64,000 nt of DNA from Perognathus longimembris pacificus (lineage: Eukaryota; Chordata; Mammalia; Rodentia; Heteromyidae), in contig NC_063174.1 in assembly GCF_023159225.1 (NCBI RefSeq), positions 38,847,691-38,911,690 on the forward strand, in the 5' to 3' direction. Below, one piece after another: positions 22,071 through 31,682 of the stretch. A program made the position numbers and the translations under genes. Every line of letters starts with the position of its first letter. Positions within the stretch are counted from its first letter, which is position 1. The notes under the pieces are model-generated. The model saw nothing but the letters and a program-made list of their open reading frames with translations. It had not been told where the DNA came from and did no database searches.

Positions 22071-22289
22071 ACTGTGTTCACATATTGGCATATTTCTCAC
22101 AGATTGAAAAGGAAATAATCAACTACTATTTGCTTTTAAGCAGTTTCTTAGTCTTGGTTTTGTTTTTCAGTGGAGTTTTCATTACAATATAAAAGTTGAA
22201 GCTGACTCTTGAATATTGAGTTTTAGTTGCATTCTCAGAACTTTTAAAGTTACACATGTTCCTATTTGTCCCATTAGTGATGATCCTCT

Positions 22290-22450
22290 TTTTCTTTTTC
22301 TGAGAGCCCTTCTTATGTATCAGACATCATTCTAGGCTCTGCAGACAAATTGATACCATACTTGTCTATACTAAACTTACAGTCTAGTGGGAGAGACATG
22401 AAACAAGTAAATATGTGCATATAAGCTATATAATAAGTGCTCTGAAAGAG
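22290..22450 (+). repeat. Ancient mammal-wide repeat, family not assigned
   Basis: It shares with 2045-2185 the order 'TATGTATCAGACATCATTCT', 'AGGCTCTGCAGACAAA', 'TTACAGTCTAGTGGGAGAGA', 'ACAAGTAAAT' and 'ATAAGTGCTCTGAAAGAGGT'. Confidence 0.5.
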
Positions 22451-22535
22451 GTGTAACTGTCTTTCCTATAGTAATATGAAGCAATCTGATGATTGATCAT
22501 TTTTTGCTGTGATTGATTCATCCCAGGACCATATA

Positions 22536-22538
<3 letters not shown>

Positions 22539-22568
<30 letters not shown>
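22539..22568. repeat. GT microsatellite
   Basis: About 15 GT units, followed by TACGTATACACATACACATA, which is imperfectly self-complementary with them. Confidence 0.95.
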
Positions 22569-22570
<2 letters not shown>

Positions 22571-22668
22571 TACGTATACACATACACATATGTACTCTAC
22601 TATTGGATTGTAGCTATCCCTCTGCCTCCAATGTTATAGTTAAGACTCAGGGTTTGTAGGTTACCTTT

Positions 22669-22872
22669 TTTTTTTTTTTTTTGCTAGTCCTAGGGCTTGG
22701 ACTCAGGGCCTGAGCACTGTCCCTGGCTTCTTTTTGCTCAAGGCTAGCACTCTGCCACTTGAGCCACAGCGCCACTTCTGGCCATTTTCTATATATGTGG
22801 TGCTTGGGAATCGAACCCAGGGCTTCATATATACGAGGCAAGCAGTCTTGCCACTAGGCCATATTCCCAGCC
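22669..22872 (-). mobile_element. IDL-Geo SINE with 14-bp target-site duplication
   Basis: A complete reverse-complement dimer with an 18-T tract. TGTAGGTTACCTTT is repeated exactly at 22655-22668 and 22873-22886. Confidence 0.96.
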
Positions 22873-22886
22873 TGTAGGTTACCTTT

Positions 22887-23952
22887 AAATAAATAAATAA
22901 TTTGGAACCTTACACATTTACTTGATATTCCTATTTAGTTCAGGATAGACCTGGGTTCCATCTCTAGCAGAGGGAAAATTCTGAATATATTGACACTCTG
23001 ATGTTGTGGGGGAAAAAACACTCGATTTTTTGCTAATTCACAACTGTCAGCATGTTCTGTGCTTTGAATATAAGTGATCTGATTGTATCTTAACCTGTCT
23101 GATGGTGAAGAAGTGAAACAGTGAGCATAAGCTTAAGCTTTTGTACAGATCTTTGTTTGGTTAATTTGGGAAATATTGGTACCACTAGGGCTAAAGAGCC
23201 AAGAAGTAGTACATTAGTCAACAGCCTGATGGCATGGTTACAATAAGCATTTGGGGGAGTAAGTGTGGATTTCTTGAAGTTTGAACGTCAGGCCGAGCAG
23301 GTAGAACATGGTGTTGATTTTATTCAGAAGTTTTAAATTTCAAAAAACTGTTTTCCCAACAGTTTTAAGTGTGATGTTTTATTAGAAGGAGAAATAAGAA
23401 ATAGGCTTTGTAGATTATATTTTCAGTAAGTTCCTGTTAAGATTCATCTGTGACAGAGCTTGACAAGTGTTAAGTAACATGGGCATCGATTGAGGAGCAT
23501 AGCCATTTCGTTCTTGAGGCTAGATTGTGTTCATATAAACTCTGTATATAAATGATCTGTTCTCCAGTTCAGATTTGAAGACTATGTAGCAGGATCAGGC
23601 TCATGCAATGGCTCCTGATGGTTCAAAAGTTCAGGTGTGGAGACTAGTGCTTTGTTTGCCCAATACGGCTATGCTGGCCCTTGTGAGGGCGAACTGTACA
23701 TGAGTTCTGAGCTTTGCCTGTGGTTAGCTTCACCAAAAGTGGACCTGGAACTAGTTTTTATTATACTTATAAAGCCTGAGATAATTTATTTCATTTTCTC
23801 CTTAGAGAAGTAAATGTCATTTTCATATCTATTTTTATTGCACTGGAAGGGAGGGTCTGTCATCTCTTCTACATCTCTACTGATCTTCCATTTCTAATTC
23901 AGTTTCTGTCAAAGGAGAAAGTCAGTGGTGCTGATCACTTTATTCTTCCCTC
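22887..23952. other. Unique noncoding sequence
   Basis: No repeat, exon or RNA gene was recognised, apart from a short AAAT run at the left edge. Confidence 0.45.
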
Positions 23953-23968
23953 AAAAAAGTTGTTGAAC

Positions 23969-24174
23969 GGGCTGGGGATATAGCCTAGTGGCAAGAGTGC
24001 CTGCCTCGGATACACGAGGCCCTAGGTTCGATTCCCCAGCACCACATATACAGAAAACGGCCAGAAGCGGCGCTGTGGCTCAAGAGGCAGAGTGCTAGCC
24101 TTGAGTGGGAAGAAGCCAAGGACAGTGCTCAGGCCCTGAGTCCAAGGCCCAGGACTGGCCAAAAAAAAAAAAAA
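23969..24174 (+). mobile_element. IDL-Geo SINE, young subfamily
   Basis: A near twin of the copy at 12966 ('CCTGCCTCGGATACACGAGG', 'GAGTGGGAAGAAG'). It is flanked by AAAAAAGTTGTTGA at 23953-23966 and 24175-24188. The A tail is uninterrupted. Confidence 0.97.
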
Positions 24175-24491
24175 AAAAAAGTTGTTGAGCAACTATTGTG
24201 GAGATGGCAAGTATTGTTTTCATTTGTGAACAATGCACAGTTATTATGTTTGGTTTCTGAACTCTTTAGGACTAGTGAAAAAATTAAATTGATTGACTAG
24301 AGTGACTGAGACCTTCATTATATCTCCAAAACCATAACACCCCCCATCACAACAAATACTTTGACAAAATGTCACTATCAAAGTAGTTCTCACCAGGAAG
24401 TATAGCCCAATAAAGGCATAACCTGCCAACATGCAGCACTGAATTTTGTGAAGTGCTTTTTCTATTGATGACGTTGACATAATTGTAGTTC

Positions 24492-24686
24492 TTTTTTTTT
24501 TTTTTTGCTTGGACTCAGGGCCTGAGCACTGTCTCTGGCTTCTTTTTGCTCAAGGCTAGCACTCTACCACTTGAGCCACAGCACCACTTCTGCCTTTTTT
24601 CTATATATGTGGTGCTGAGGAATTGAACCCAGGACTTTATATATACGAGGCGAGCACTTTACCACTAGGTCATATTCCCAGCCCCC
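24492..24686 (-). mobile_element. IDL-Geo SINE
   Basis: Reverse-complement dimer whose 3' end lacks the usual 'GCCAGTCCTGGGG' block next to the T-tract. The flanks ACGTTGACATAATTGT (24471-24486) and ACGTTGATATAATTGT (24687-24702) differ at one base, giving a slightly decayed duplication. Confidence 0.93.
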
Positions 24687-24921
24687 ACGTTGATATAATT
24701 GTGTATTCTTTTATCCTTTATATGAATAATATGTTATGTTAAATTCATTGATTTTGCACATCATGCATTGTAATTGACTTTTGAAATGTGAAGCCAGACT
24801 TACATTCCAGCTATAAATCCTATTTGATCAGAATATAGTACCTCCTGATCCTTTACATTGTTACTGAATTTGATATACTAATTGAAGATATTTTTTCTAA
24901 TTGAGAGTTTTAAGGTATATA

Positions 24922-25104
24922 TGCCAGTCCTGGGGCTTAAACTCAGGGCTTGAGCACTGTCTGTCCCTGGCTTCTCCTTGCTCAAGGCTAGCACTCTGCC
25001 AGCTTGAGCCACAGCGCCACTTCTGGCCTTTTCTATGTATGTGGTGCTGAGGGTTTCATGTATGCGAAGCAAGCCCTCTTGCCACTAGGCCATATTCCCA
25101 GCCC
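24922..25104 (-). mobile_element. IDL-Geo SINE
   Basis: Reverse-complement dimer with a decayed tail. GTATATAT at 24914-24921 and 25108-25115 may be the target-site duplication. The Geo half has an extra CTGT and the ID half lacks the box-B block. Confidence 0.88.
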
Positions 25105-25269
25105 TACGTATATATTTTTGAAGTAAGGGTTTGGTCTATTGTTTCCTGTGTGTCTGTATGGTATTTTTGTCTTTGCGTGGCACTGGTTTTAACCATGAAC
25201 TCATAGAATGAATAGGAAGGGTTCTCCTATTTTCTGAAATTTTGTGTGAAATATTGCATTGTGAAATAT

Positions 25270-25292
25270 ACATATATATATATATATATAAA
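25270..25292. repeat. AT microsatellite
   Basis: A run of about ten TA units within the old L1. Confidence 0.9.
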
Positions 25293-25500
25293 TTATGTGA
25301 TAGAATTCCACAGTGAAGCCATCTGGGTCTGAGATTTTCTTTGTGGTAAGACTTTAAATCGCTAGTTTAATTTCTTTTTATAGGTCCGCTCAGATTTTCT
25401 GTGTTTATTTTTTTTTTGTGTTTTTTAAAGCTAGTAGAGGTTACTTATATCTTCCTTCTAGGAATTTGTTGATTTCATCTAACTTATCTCATTAGGTGGG

Positions 25501-25874
25501 TGTTACAGTTGACTATGACTTGTTCTCTCTAAGACTCTTAGAATTCAATCCCCATTATAAGGTGTTAAGAGGTAGAAAGTTAATCTGACTATGCTATTAA
25601 GAGGCAAGGACTTAAGAGAGTGATTAAATTATAGTCTTTAATATGGAGACCCTATGGTTGTATACTGGTGGATTTATGGAACAGGGAGAGCGAGACTAAG
25701 AGCAATTACACATATAGCCACTCTTACACCTATCTCTCATGTCATGCTCAGTGCCATTTCAGAATTCTGCCAGCCAGAAGAGCATCACCAAATGTGGTCA
25801 CTTAACCCTACACCCACCCCCTAACCCCAAGTATTTGGTCTTGTCTCATAAGCAACAGGAAATGAACTAATATA
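25501..25874 (+). mobile_element. MaLR-type solo LTR
   Basis: It begins TGTTACAG and ends near 'AGCAACAGGAAATGAACTAA' followed by TATA. This is the characteristic MaLR (MST/MLT1/ORR1-like) 3' terminus, where 'GGTATTTTGTTATAGCAACA' leads into 'CTAATACA'. 'AATCCCCATTATAAGGTGTT' also fits. GTGGG at 25496-25500 and GTGGC at 25875-25879 are a plausible 5-bp duplication. It is inserted in the old L1. No internal viral genes are present. Confidence 0.65.
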
Positions 25875-25940
25875 GTGGCATACACATTTTCATATTTCCT
25901 TATAACCATTTTCTGTAGGGTTAAAAGTAGATGTTTCTTT

Positions 25941-26134
25941 GGGCTGGGAATGTAGCTTAGTGGTAGAGTGCTTGGGTTTGATTCCTCAGTACACTAAACA
26001 GAAAAAGCCAGAAGTGATGCTGTGACTCAAGTCGTAGAGTGCTAGCCTTGAGCCAGAGAAGCTCAGGGACAGTGCCCCAGGCCCTAGGTTCCAGCCTCAG
26101 GACTTTCCCCCACCTCCCCAAAAATAGAAAAAAG
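25941..26134 (+). mobile_element. IDL-Geo SINE, old intermediate copy
   Basis: The ID-like half has lost the segment before box B ('AGAGTGCTTGGGTTTGATTC'). The Geo half reads 'AGCTCAGGGACAGTGCCCCA' and 'CCCTAGGTTCCAGCC', which is closer to the right arm of the composite SINE than to young IDL-Geo. Confidence 0.8.
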
Positions 26135-26908
26135 AGTTGATCTTTCTTCTTTTATTGGTAATTGGGGATTGTTTGGATAATTTTGGTTTCTTGGCCAATC
26201 TAAGTAAAGGTTTATCAATTTTACTATTATAGAAAAACAACTTTTGGTTTTACTGATTTTTTTTCTGTTTTGCTTTTAATTTCATTGGTTTTTGCTCTAT
26301 AATTTCTGCTTCCTTTTTAGGTTTAGTTTCTTAAAGTAAAAGTGAGTTGAGCTCTTATTTCTTAACAGTCTTAAGTGTTAAGCTAAAATTCTATCATTAT
26401 TTAGCTACATCTCACAAGTTTTGACATGTCATATTTTTGTTTTCATTAAGTTCAGAATATCTCTCAATTTTGCATGGTTTTTTTTTGACCTATGGATTTT
26501 TGAGAAATGAGATATTTTGATTTCCAAGTATTTGGAGATTTTCTACAAATTCCCTCGGTTTAGTCAGTGAACATATTGTATCCTCTTCCAGTTCTTGAAT
26601 TTTTTTTGAGATTTGTGCCACCACAGATGGTTTATCCAGGACTTTAACAAATATATTTATGATGTTGAATGATGTCATGTCTATATAGTTAATAGTGCTT
26701 ATACCCTTCCTAATTTTTTTTGGGGGGGGAAGTATGGGTTTTGTATCAAATTTTTAGTTTGAATTATTGAGGTCTTAAATTATTGATGAATTGTCTCTCC
26801 TTCCAATTCTGTCTACTTGGTTCCATTTATTTTAGGGCTTTGTTATTAGGTGACTTTTCTGTTTATATATTTCCCTGACAAACTGACTCTTAATATCTTA
26901 AACCTCTT

Positions 26909-27179
26909 TTTTTTTTTTTTGCAAAAGCAAAGGTGCCATTTATTAGCTAATGCGCATTCAGGCCAATGTGCTCACCAGATGCAGCTGAGAGATGAGGGCC
27001 CTGAGAAAGGGGATTGCACACTTTTTATACAGGTGGACAAACAACTTCGGGAACTTTCCATGTTGACAGCCATCCTATTGGTCAACCTTGAGTAATGCCT
27101 GATATGTTCAAACCTGGTTGGTTAGGGGCCATCTGCACATTTCAAAACAGCAATGGTTTATTCCTGGCTAGGTCAGCTT
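26909..27179 (-). mobile_element. Retroposed LTR transcript (U3-R with poly-A tail)
   Basis: On the minus strand this about 255-base insert has a TATAAAAA box (plus 27022-27029) and, roughly 85 bases on, an AATAAA signal (plus 26939-26944). Sequence stops 18 bases after that signal in a pure A tail (T-run at 26909-26920). The flanks TTAAACCTCTT at 26898-26908 and 27180-27190 are identical. An ordinary provirus or solo LTR would continue into U5 and have a 4-6 bp duplication. Here U5 is absent, a tail is present, and the duplication is LINE-sized. It looks like the 3' end of an endogenous retroviral RNA pasted in by L1. There are no coding genes. Confidence 0.75.
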
Positions 27180-27289
27180 TTAAACCTCTTAATACTTCTT
27201 TTTGTCCAGTAATTTTTTTGTCTTAATATCTGGCAACTTCTTAAGCTCTTGGCCTTTAATTGTTATATGCGTCTTCTCTTCCCTATACT

Positions 27290-27387
27290 CCTTCCACAGC
27301 TCTACCCCCCTATCTTGCTAGAATTGAACCCAGGTCTTTGGTGTGCTTATGCATATGCTCTACCCCTGGCTATCCTAACCTTCAGCT
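27290..27387 (-). mobile_element. ID element (diverged)
   Basis: Antisense ID: 'GAATTGAACCCAGGTCTTTG', then 'GCTCTACCCCTGGCTATCC'. It sits in the old L1, whose sequence resumes with 'GGGTTACTATTTATGGTATG'. Confidence 0.65.
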
Positions 27388-27649
27388 CTCTTAGGGTTAC
27401 TATTTATGGTATGTGTTTTCCCATCTTTGAAGGCCATTGTTCATCATGTGTCAAAAACATTATAGTGTTATATATATTTTTTTTTCAAAGCTGCTGCATT
27501 TTCATAGCTTTTTATTTATTCACATGATAATAATGAGCTCAAGTAAAAAGATTCTTTTGAAATTAACGAAGTGCTTTAAACTATCATCATGTGTGCAGTT
27601 CTATGCTGTTTTATAACTTCTGTCATAGTAAGGAATTCAAACAGATCTC

Positions 27650-28450
27650 ATAACTAAAAATGTCCCTCAAGCTGTTTATAGCCCCCTCCTACTACCCACA
27701 GCCTTGATAGCCACTAATCTCTTCATTCTTTTAACTTTTTTCCTTCTGAGATTTTTCATTTAACTTAATGAATTAGAATGTCATAAATAAAGTCATCCAG
27801 TGTATAATTTTCTGAGACTGGTTTCTTCTTCCTAGCTTGCCTTTGAGATTTGTCCAAGTGATACCAGTATCTGTAGTTCATTTCTTTTTATTGCTGTAAT
27901 ATTCCCTTTGGTAGATGTACCAATTTGTTTATATAGTTAGCCTTGAAGGGCACTTTGGTTATTTCCGGTTTGGGGTGATTTGAATAGAGCTGCTACAGCA
28001 TTTGTGTTCTGGTTAATGGGTTGGAGTTTCCTTTTTCTGTTTCATGCTATACTGGGAATCAAACCCAAGGTCCTACTCATGCCTGGCCAGCACTATGCCA
28101 TTGAGCTACATCTCCAGCCTGATGAATTTTCATTTTTCAAGAGTAGATGCTCGGGTATGTGATTTTTAAGCCATAAAAGGTATGTGCTTTATTGAAAACT
28201 GCCAAGCTATTTTTAAGACATACGTTGTCTTGCACTCCTATCAGTGGTGTTTGTGAGCTCTAGCTGCTCTCCATCCTTACTACTACCTCTTCAGATTCCC
28301 AGCATTTAAAAAAAAAATCATTATAATAGATGCATAGCAGTATCTTTTTCCTGGCCTTAATATGCATGTTGTTAATGGCTTATATGATTTTCAACATCTC
28401 ATGTATTGTTTTATTCTTCTGTCATTGGTCAAGTGTTCTTTTTAAACTTT
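27650..28450 (-). mobile_element. Old L1 fragment, 3' region
   Basis: Antisense old-L1 phrases in order: 'GAGACTGGTTTCTTCTTCCT', 'TTGAGATTTGTCCAAGTG', 'CAGTATCTGTAGTTCATTTC', 'TTATTGCTGTAATATTCCCT', 'GGTTTGGGGTGATTTGAATA', 'TATTGAAAACTGCCAAGC' and 'CTGTCATTGGTCAAGTGTTC'. An ID element splits it at 28029. It is a separate copy from 24695-27470, because L1 3' sequence follows the 5' region of that copy. Confidence 0.8.
28029..28119 (-). mobile_element. ID element
   Basis: Antisense ID with box B still readable ('GGGAATCAAACCCAAGGTCC') and the ID 5' end at 'GAGCTACATCTCCAGCC'. It is inserted in the old L1. Confidence 0.8.
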
Positions 28451-29410
28451 AACTTTTCTCTAATATGGTTTCTGAGAAAAAAATTTTTAGGTACATAGAA
28501 CATAATCTTTTCTTGCTAACAAAGGTCACTTATGAGCTGTGATTGTTACATAGGGTTGGAATTACAGGGAAGCTGTCAAGATCGGTGGGGTAGCAGGGCT
28601 GCGCCTGTCTTTCCAGTGCTACTTTCCTGCTGCTGGTGTGTTGGATCCTGGCAGCAGTCCCACTTCCTATTCCCTTTCTGGTTTACTGCTTTTATGAAAT
28701 AATCATGAATAAGCCTGTTAAAACAATTTGAAAAAGAATAGTGATGTACCTCTTAGTAAGTGCCCTGAGAGCTCTTTTCCAAGTAAAGTACTTAAAGTTT
28801 GCAACATCTGTTTTAATGCTTTTGAACCTGGGGCCATGAATGGCATGAAGGGTCTGTGGCCATAAATTGTAGCCACATAGCATGGTCAGTAGGCTGAATA
28901 AACAATATACTTTGCTGTGTAGACTCCAGTGTTTTCAGTAGTGTATGGATTCAGCTATGGATTTCAGTTGTTTCTCCTGTAGGTACTTTGCCTGCCTACC
29001 AGCTCTTTTGCTGCTTTTCTTTACCTGGTTGTGATGTGGTGAGTAGAATTTGCCAGGTGGAACTTTTCTGGGAAATTAGGTGTTGACAGGATCCAGGAGG
29101 TTTTATAGTGTTTACTGCTTAACCATTGGTTATCAACTATTCATTACAAAGTATTATACTAATTTTTGATTTTATGGTATGTTTTGTTCAAAATATTTTT
29201 GTAAGCATTGGGATTTGCAAGCTCTCCAAATCTCCAATGAGAAGGCCTACATGGATTATTACTAGCCTTAATCTCAGAGGTGAAAAGGTGTATTCCTCAC
29301 ATCATTACTGATCATAAAAGTGTTTAAATCGTGGGTTGTGGCTTTGATTATTTCCTACTCATGTTATTTTGAAACATTTATTATAAGTAAAACTTATTTA
29401 GTGTCTTGAT
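28451..29410. other. Unique noncoding sequence
   Basis: A somewhat GC-richer patch lies at 28560-28670. No exon or repeat was recognised. Confidence 0.45.
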
Positions 29411-29635
29411 GAGACAGGTATTGGTGGCTCATTCCTGTAATCCTAGCTACTAGGAGACTGAGATTTAAGGATCAAAGTTTGATGTCATTCCCGGCAGGAA
29501 AGTCTTTGAGACTTTTATTTCCAATTAGCCAGCAAAAAACCAGGAAGTAGAGATGCATTTTAAGTGGTAGAGCAAAAGTGGGAGTTCCTGAATTCAAGTC
29601 CTAGTACTGACATGCACATACACATACACTCCCCG
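29411..29635 (+). mobile_element. Composite SINE
   Basis: The B1-like arm ('GGTGGCTCATTCCTGTAATC', 'CTAGCTACTAGGAGACTGAG'), the spacer 'CTTTTATTTCCAATTAGCC' and a right arm with the box-B-like 'GAATTCAAGTCCTAGTAC' are all present. The right arm is shortened between 'GGTAGAGC' and 'TTCCTGAATTCAAG'. Confidence 0.8.
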
Positions 29636-30236
29636 AAAAAGAAAACAGGAAACAATTTCTCTGTAATTTATGTAAGCACAACTTCTACTTGCCAGTTACC
29701 CATCAGATTCACCTGAGTGCTTTACTGCTTTACATGCTTCACACTGTCAAGTAAGTGCTTGTTTAAAGAGTATGTAATTATATCTTAATATGGTAATTTG
29801 TTATGCAAATACCTTCTCTTAAATTATCAATCTAACAGCTTTATTTTCTTCAGTTATTTTTGGTTCTTATTTCAGGATGTGAGCTAGGATAGCACTCTTA
29901 CTGTATTAATAGAAAGTAAGCAGAGAAAACTAAATTATCAAATACACTATATTATTTCTTTAAGTTTAGTTATAAGATACTAGGGTTGTAGTTTGTTTTA
30001 GTGGACTTAAAAAAAAATCACATTTACTTAGTTTCCCAAATGGCTTTATGTTTAGGAGCTATTGTTTGAACAAAGTAGAAATTTGAAATATTTCTGCCTA
30101 GGATAGTAATTGTTAATGTGAGATCAGTCCCACTAAAAATCTTTCTAACACAATACACTCCTAATTTTCTGACAGTAAAATACCTCCTAAGGTTTTGTAA
30201 TTTAATTGTTTTACTAGGAATTAAAACATTTGTCTA
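29636..30236. other. Unique noncoding sequence
   Basis: AT-rich, with nothing recognised. Confidence 0.45.
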
Positions 30237-30292
30237 GAAGCTGTGAGTATAGCTCATTGATAGTGTATTCTTAGCATACTAAGGGCCTGGGC
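30237..30292 (+). mobile_element. ID element, 5' part
   Basis: 'GTGAGTATAGCTCATTGATA' to 'CATACTAAGGGCCTGGG' is the ID 5' half. It stops where the composite SINE begins. 'TCAAGCCCCCA' after the GA tract at 30641 may be its continuation, which would mean the composite SINE landed in it. Confidence 0.6.
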
Positions 30293-30514
30293 ACTGCTGC
30301 CTCACACCTATAATTCTCGCTACTCAGGAGGCTGAGATCTGAGGATCATGGTTCGAAGCCAACCCAAGCAGAAATTCCCCATGAGACTCTTACCTCCAAT
30401 TAACCACTCAACCGGAAGTGGAGCTGTGAGCTCACCAGTGATAGATAGAGAAATAGCCTTGAGCCAAAGAGCTCAGTGACAGTGCCCAGGCCCTCAGTTC
30501 AAGCCACATAACTG
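30293..30514 (+). mobile_element. Composite SINE
   Basis: The B1-like arm ('CTCGCTACTCAGGAGGCTGA', 'GATCATGGTTCGAAGCC'), the spacer 'GAGACTCTTACCTCCAATTA', and a right arm with 'GCCTTGAGCCAAAGAGCTCA', 'GTGACAGTGCCCAGGCCC' and the box-B-like 'CAGTTCAAGCC' are present. The tail is a purine tract rather than poly-A. Confidence 0.85.
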
Positions 30515-30583
30515 ACAGGGGAGGGGAAAGGGGAGAGGGAGAGAGTGAGAGAGACAGAGATAGAGATAGATAGTGAGGGGGGG

Positions 30584-30637
<54 letters not shown>
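30515..30637. repeat. GA/GGGA microsatellite from a SINE tail
   Basis: About 120 bases of purine-only or nearly purine-only sequence, ending in some 25 GA units. It starts exactly where the composite SINE ends. Confidence 0.95.
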
Positions 30638-30639
<2 letters not shown>

Positions 30640-30771
30640 AAAAGTCAAGCCCCCATAGGAAGAGAGATTTGCGATGTATATGTATCCATAATATAAAGAG
30701 AATTACAAAGCAACACTCCTCCATACCTCAGCCAACTAAACCGTTAACAGAAGATGTCTATTTGGCTAAGA

Positions 30772-31673
30772 AGTCCTTATTTATTTTTATTCTTAGTGTA
30801 AAGGTGATGTACAGAGGGGTTTCAGTTATATAAGTCAGATTGTGAGTACGTTTCTTTTTGAACAGTGTTACCTCCTCCCTCACAGCCCCCTCCCAAGTTG
30901 TCAAGTTCATTTCCAATATAGTGCCTAGTGAGTATCACTGTTGTATTGGTTCACCCTTTGTGTGATTCTCCTTCCCTTCCCTAAATCAGATAAACTTATA
31001 TACAGGATAAGGGTACAGAAATAATAATAATGCTAATTAAAAAAAAACAGTGCCAACAGGGAATAAACCAAAGGGGAGAAAGAAAGAACTACAAACAGTA
31101 CACTGAAAAAAAACCTCTTGTTTCCATTTCTTGGAGTTCATTTCGATAAGCATCATTTTATATGATCATATTGAGCCATTGTGATCCTTTGCTAGGACTA
31201 TCCTAGACATATACTAATTATTACCAATAAGAGAAACCATGGAATCTATGTTTTTTTGGGTCTGCCTCACTTCATTTAATATGATTTTTCCCCCAAGTCT
31301 TTCCATTTCCTTACAAATGGGGCAATGCCATTCTTTCTGATGGAAGCACAGCATTCCATTGTGTATGTATACTACATTTTCTTGATCCATTTATCTACTG
31401 AGTGGCAATTGGGTTTATTCCACACCCTAGCTATGGTAAATAATGCTGCAGTGAACATAGTTGTGCTAATAGCTCTAGTGTGGTCTTATTTGTGGTCATT
31501 TGGGTAAATGCCACCTTATCCCAGTTAGAATGCCCATTATCAAGAAAACAGATGCTGGTGGGTATGTGGTCAAAAGAGAATACTATATTGTACTGTTGGT
31601 GGGAATGTAAACTTGTTCAACCACTTTGGAAGACTAAACATAGCACTCCCCAATGACCCAGAAATGCCACTCC
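30772..31673 (-). mobile_element. L1 3' end with inverted 5' segment
   Basis: 30772-31508 is L1 3' UTR and ORF2 C-terminus on the minus strand, homologous to 15753-16600. At about 31509-31513 the orientation flips. 31513-31673 is ORF2 sequence on the plus strand ('CCCAGTTAGAATGCCCATTA', 'CTGTTGGTGGGAATGTAAAC', 'AATGACCCAGAAATGCCACT'). The two parts are adjacent in ORF2. TGGCTAAGA at 30763-30771 and 31674-31682 encloses the whole. Confidence 0.88.
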
Positions 31674-31682
31674 TGGCTAAGA

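Larger units (their letters stand above)
24695..27470 (-). mobile_element. Old L1 fragment, ORF2 RT-to-EN region
   Basis: Antisense ORF2 sequence is recognisable in the proper order. The RT region is at the left ('CATAGAATGAATAGGAAGGG', 'AGTGAAGCCATCTGGGTCTG'). 'GGCCAATCTAAGTAAAGGTT', 'CAACTTTTGGTTTTACTGA' and 'AGCTACATCTCACAAGTTTT' follow. Sequence resembling the endonuclease part lies near 26830-27470. It is full of stops and is interrupted by two IDL-Geo SINEs, a MaLR LTR, a retroposed LTR and an ID element. All of these are therefore younger. Confidence 0.8.

Noticed and set aside
30432..30833. Frames encoding poly Ser-Leu (minus) or poly Arg-Glu (plus), resembling RS/RE-rich proteins.
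   Set aside because: They are translations of the GA microsatellite in a SINE tail.
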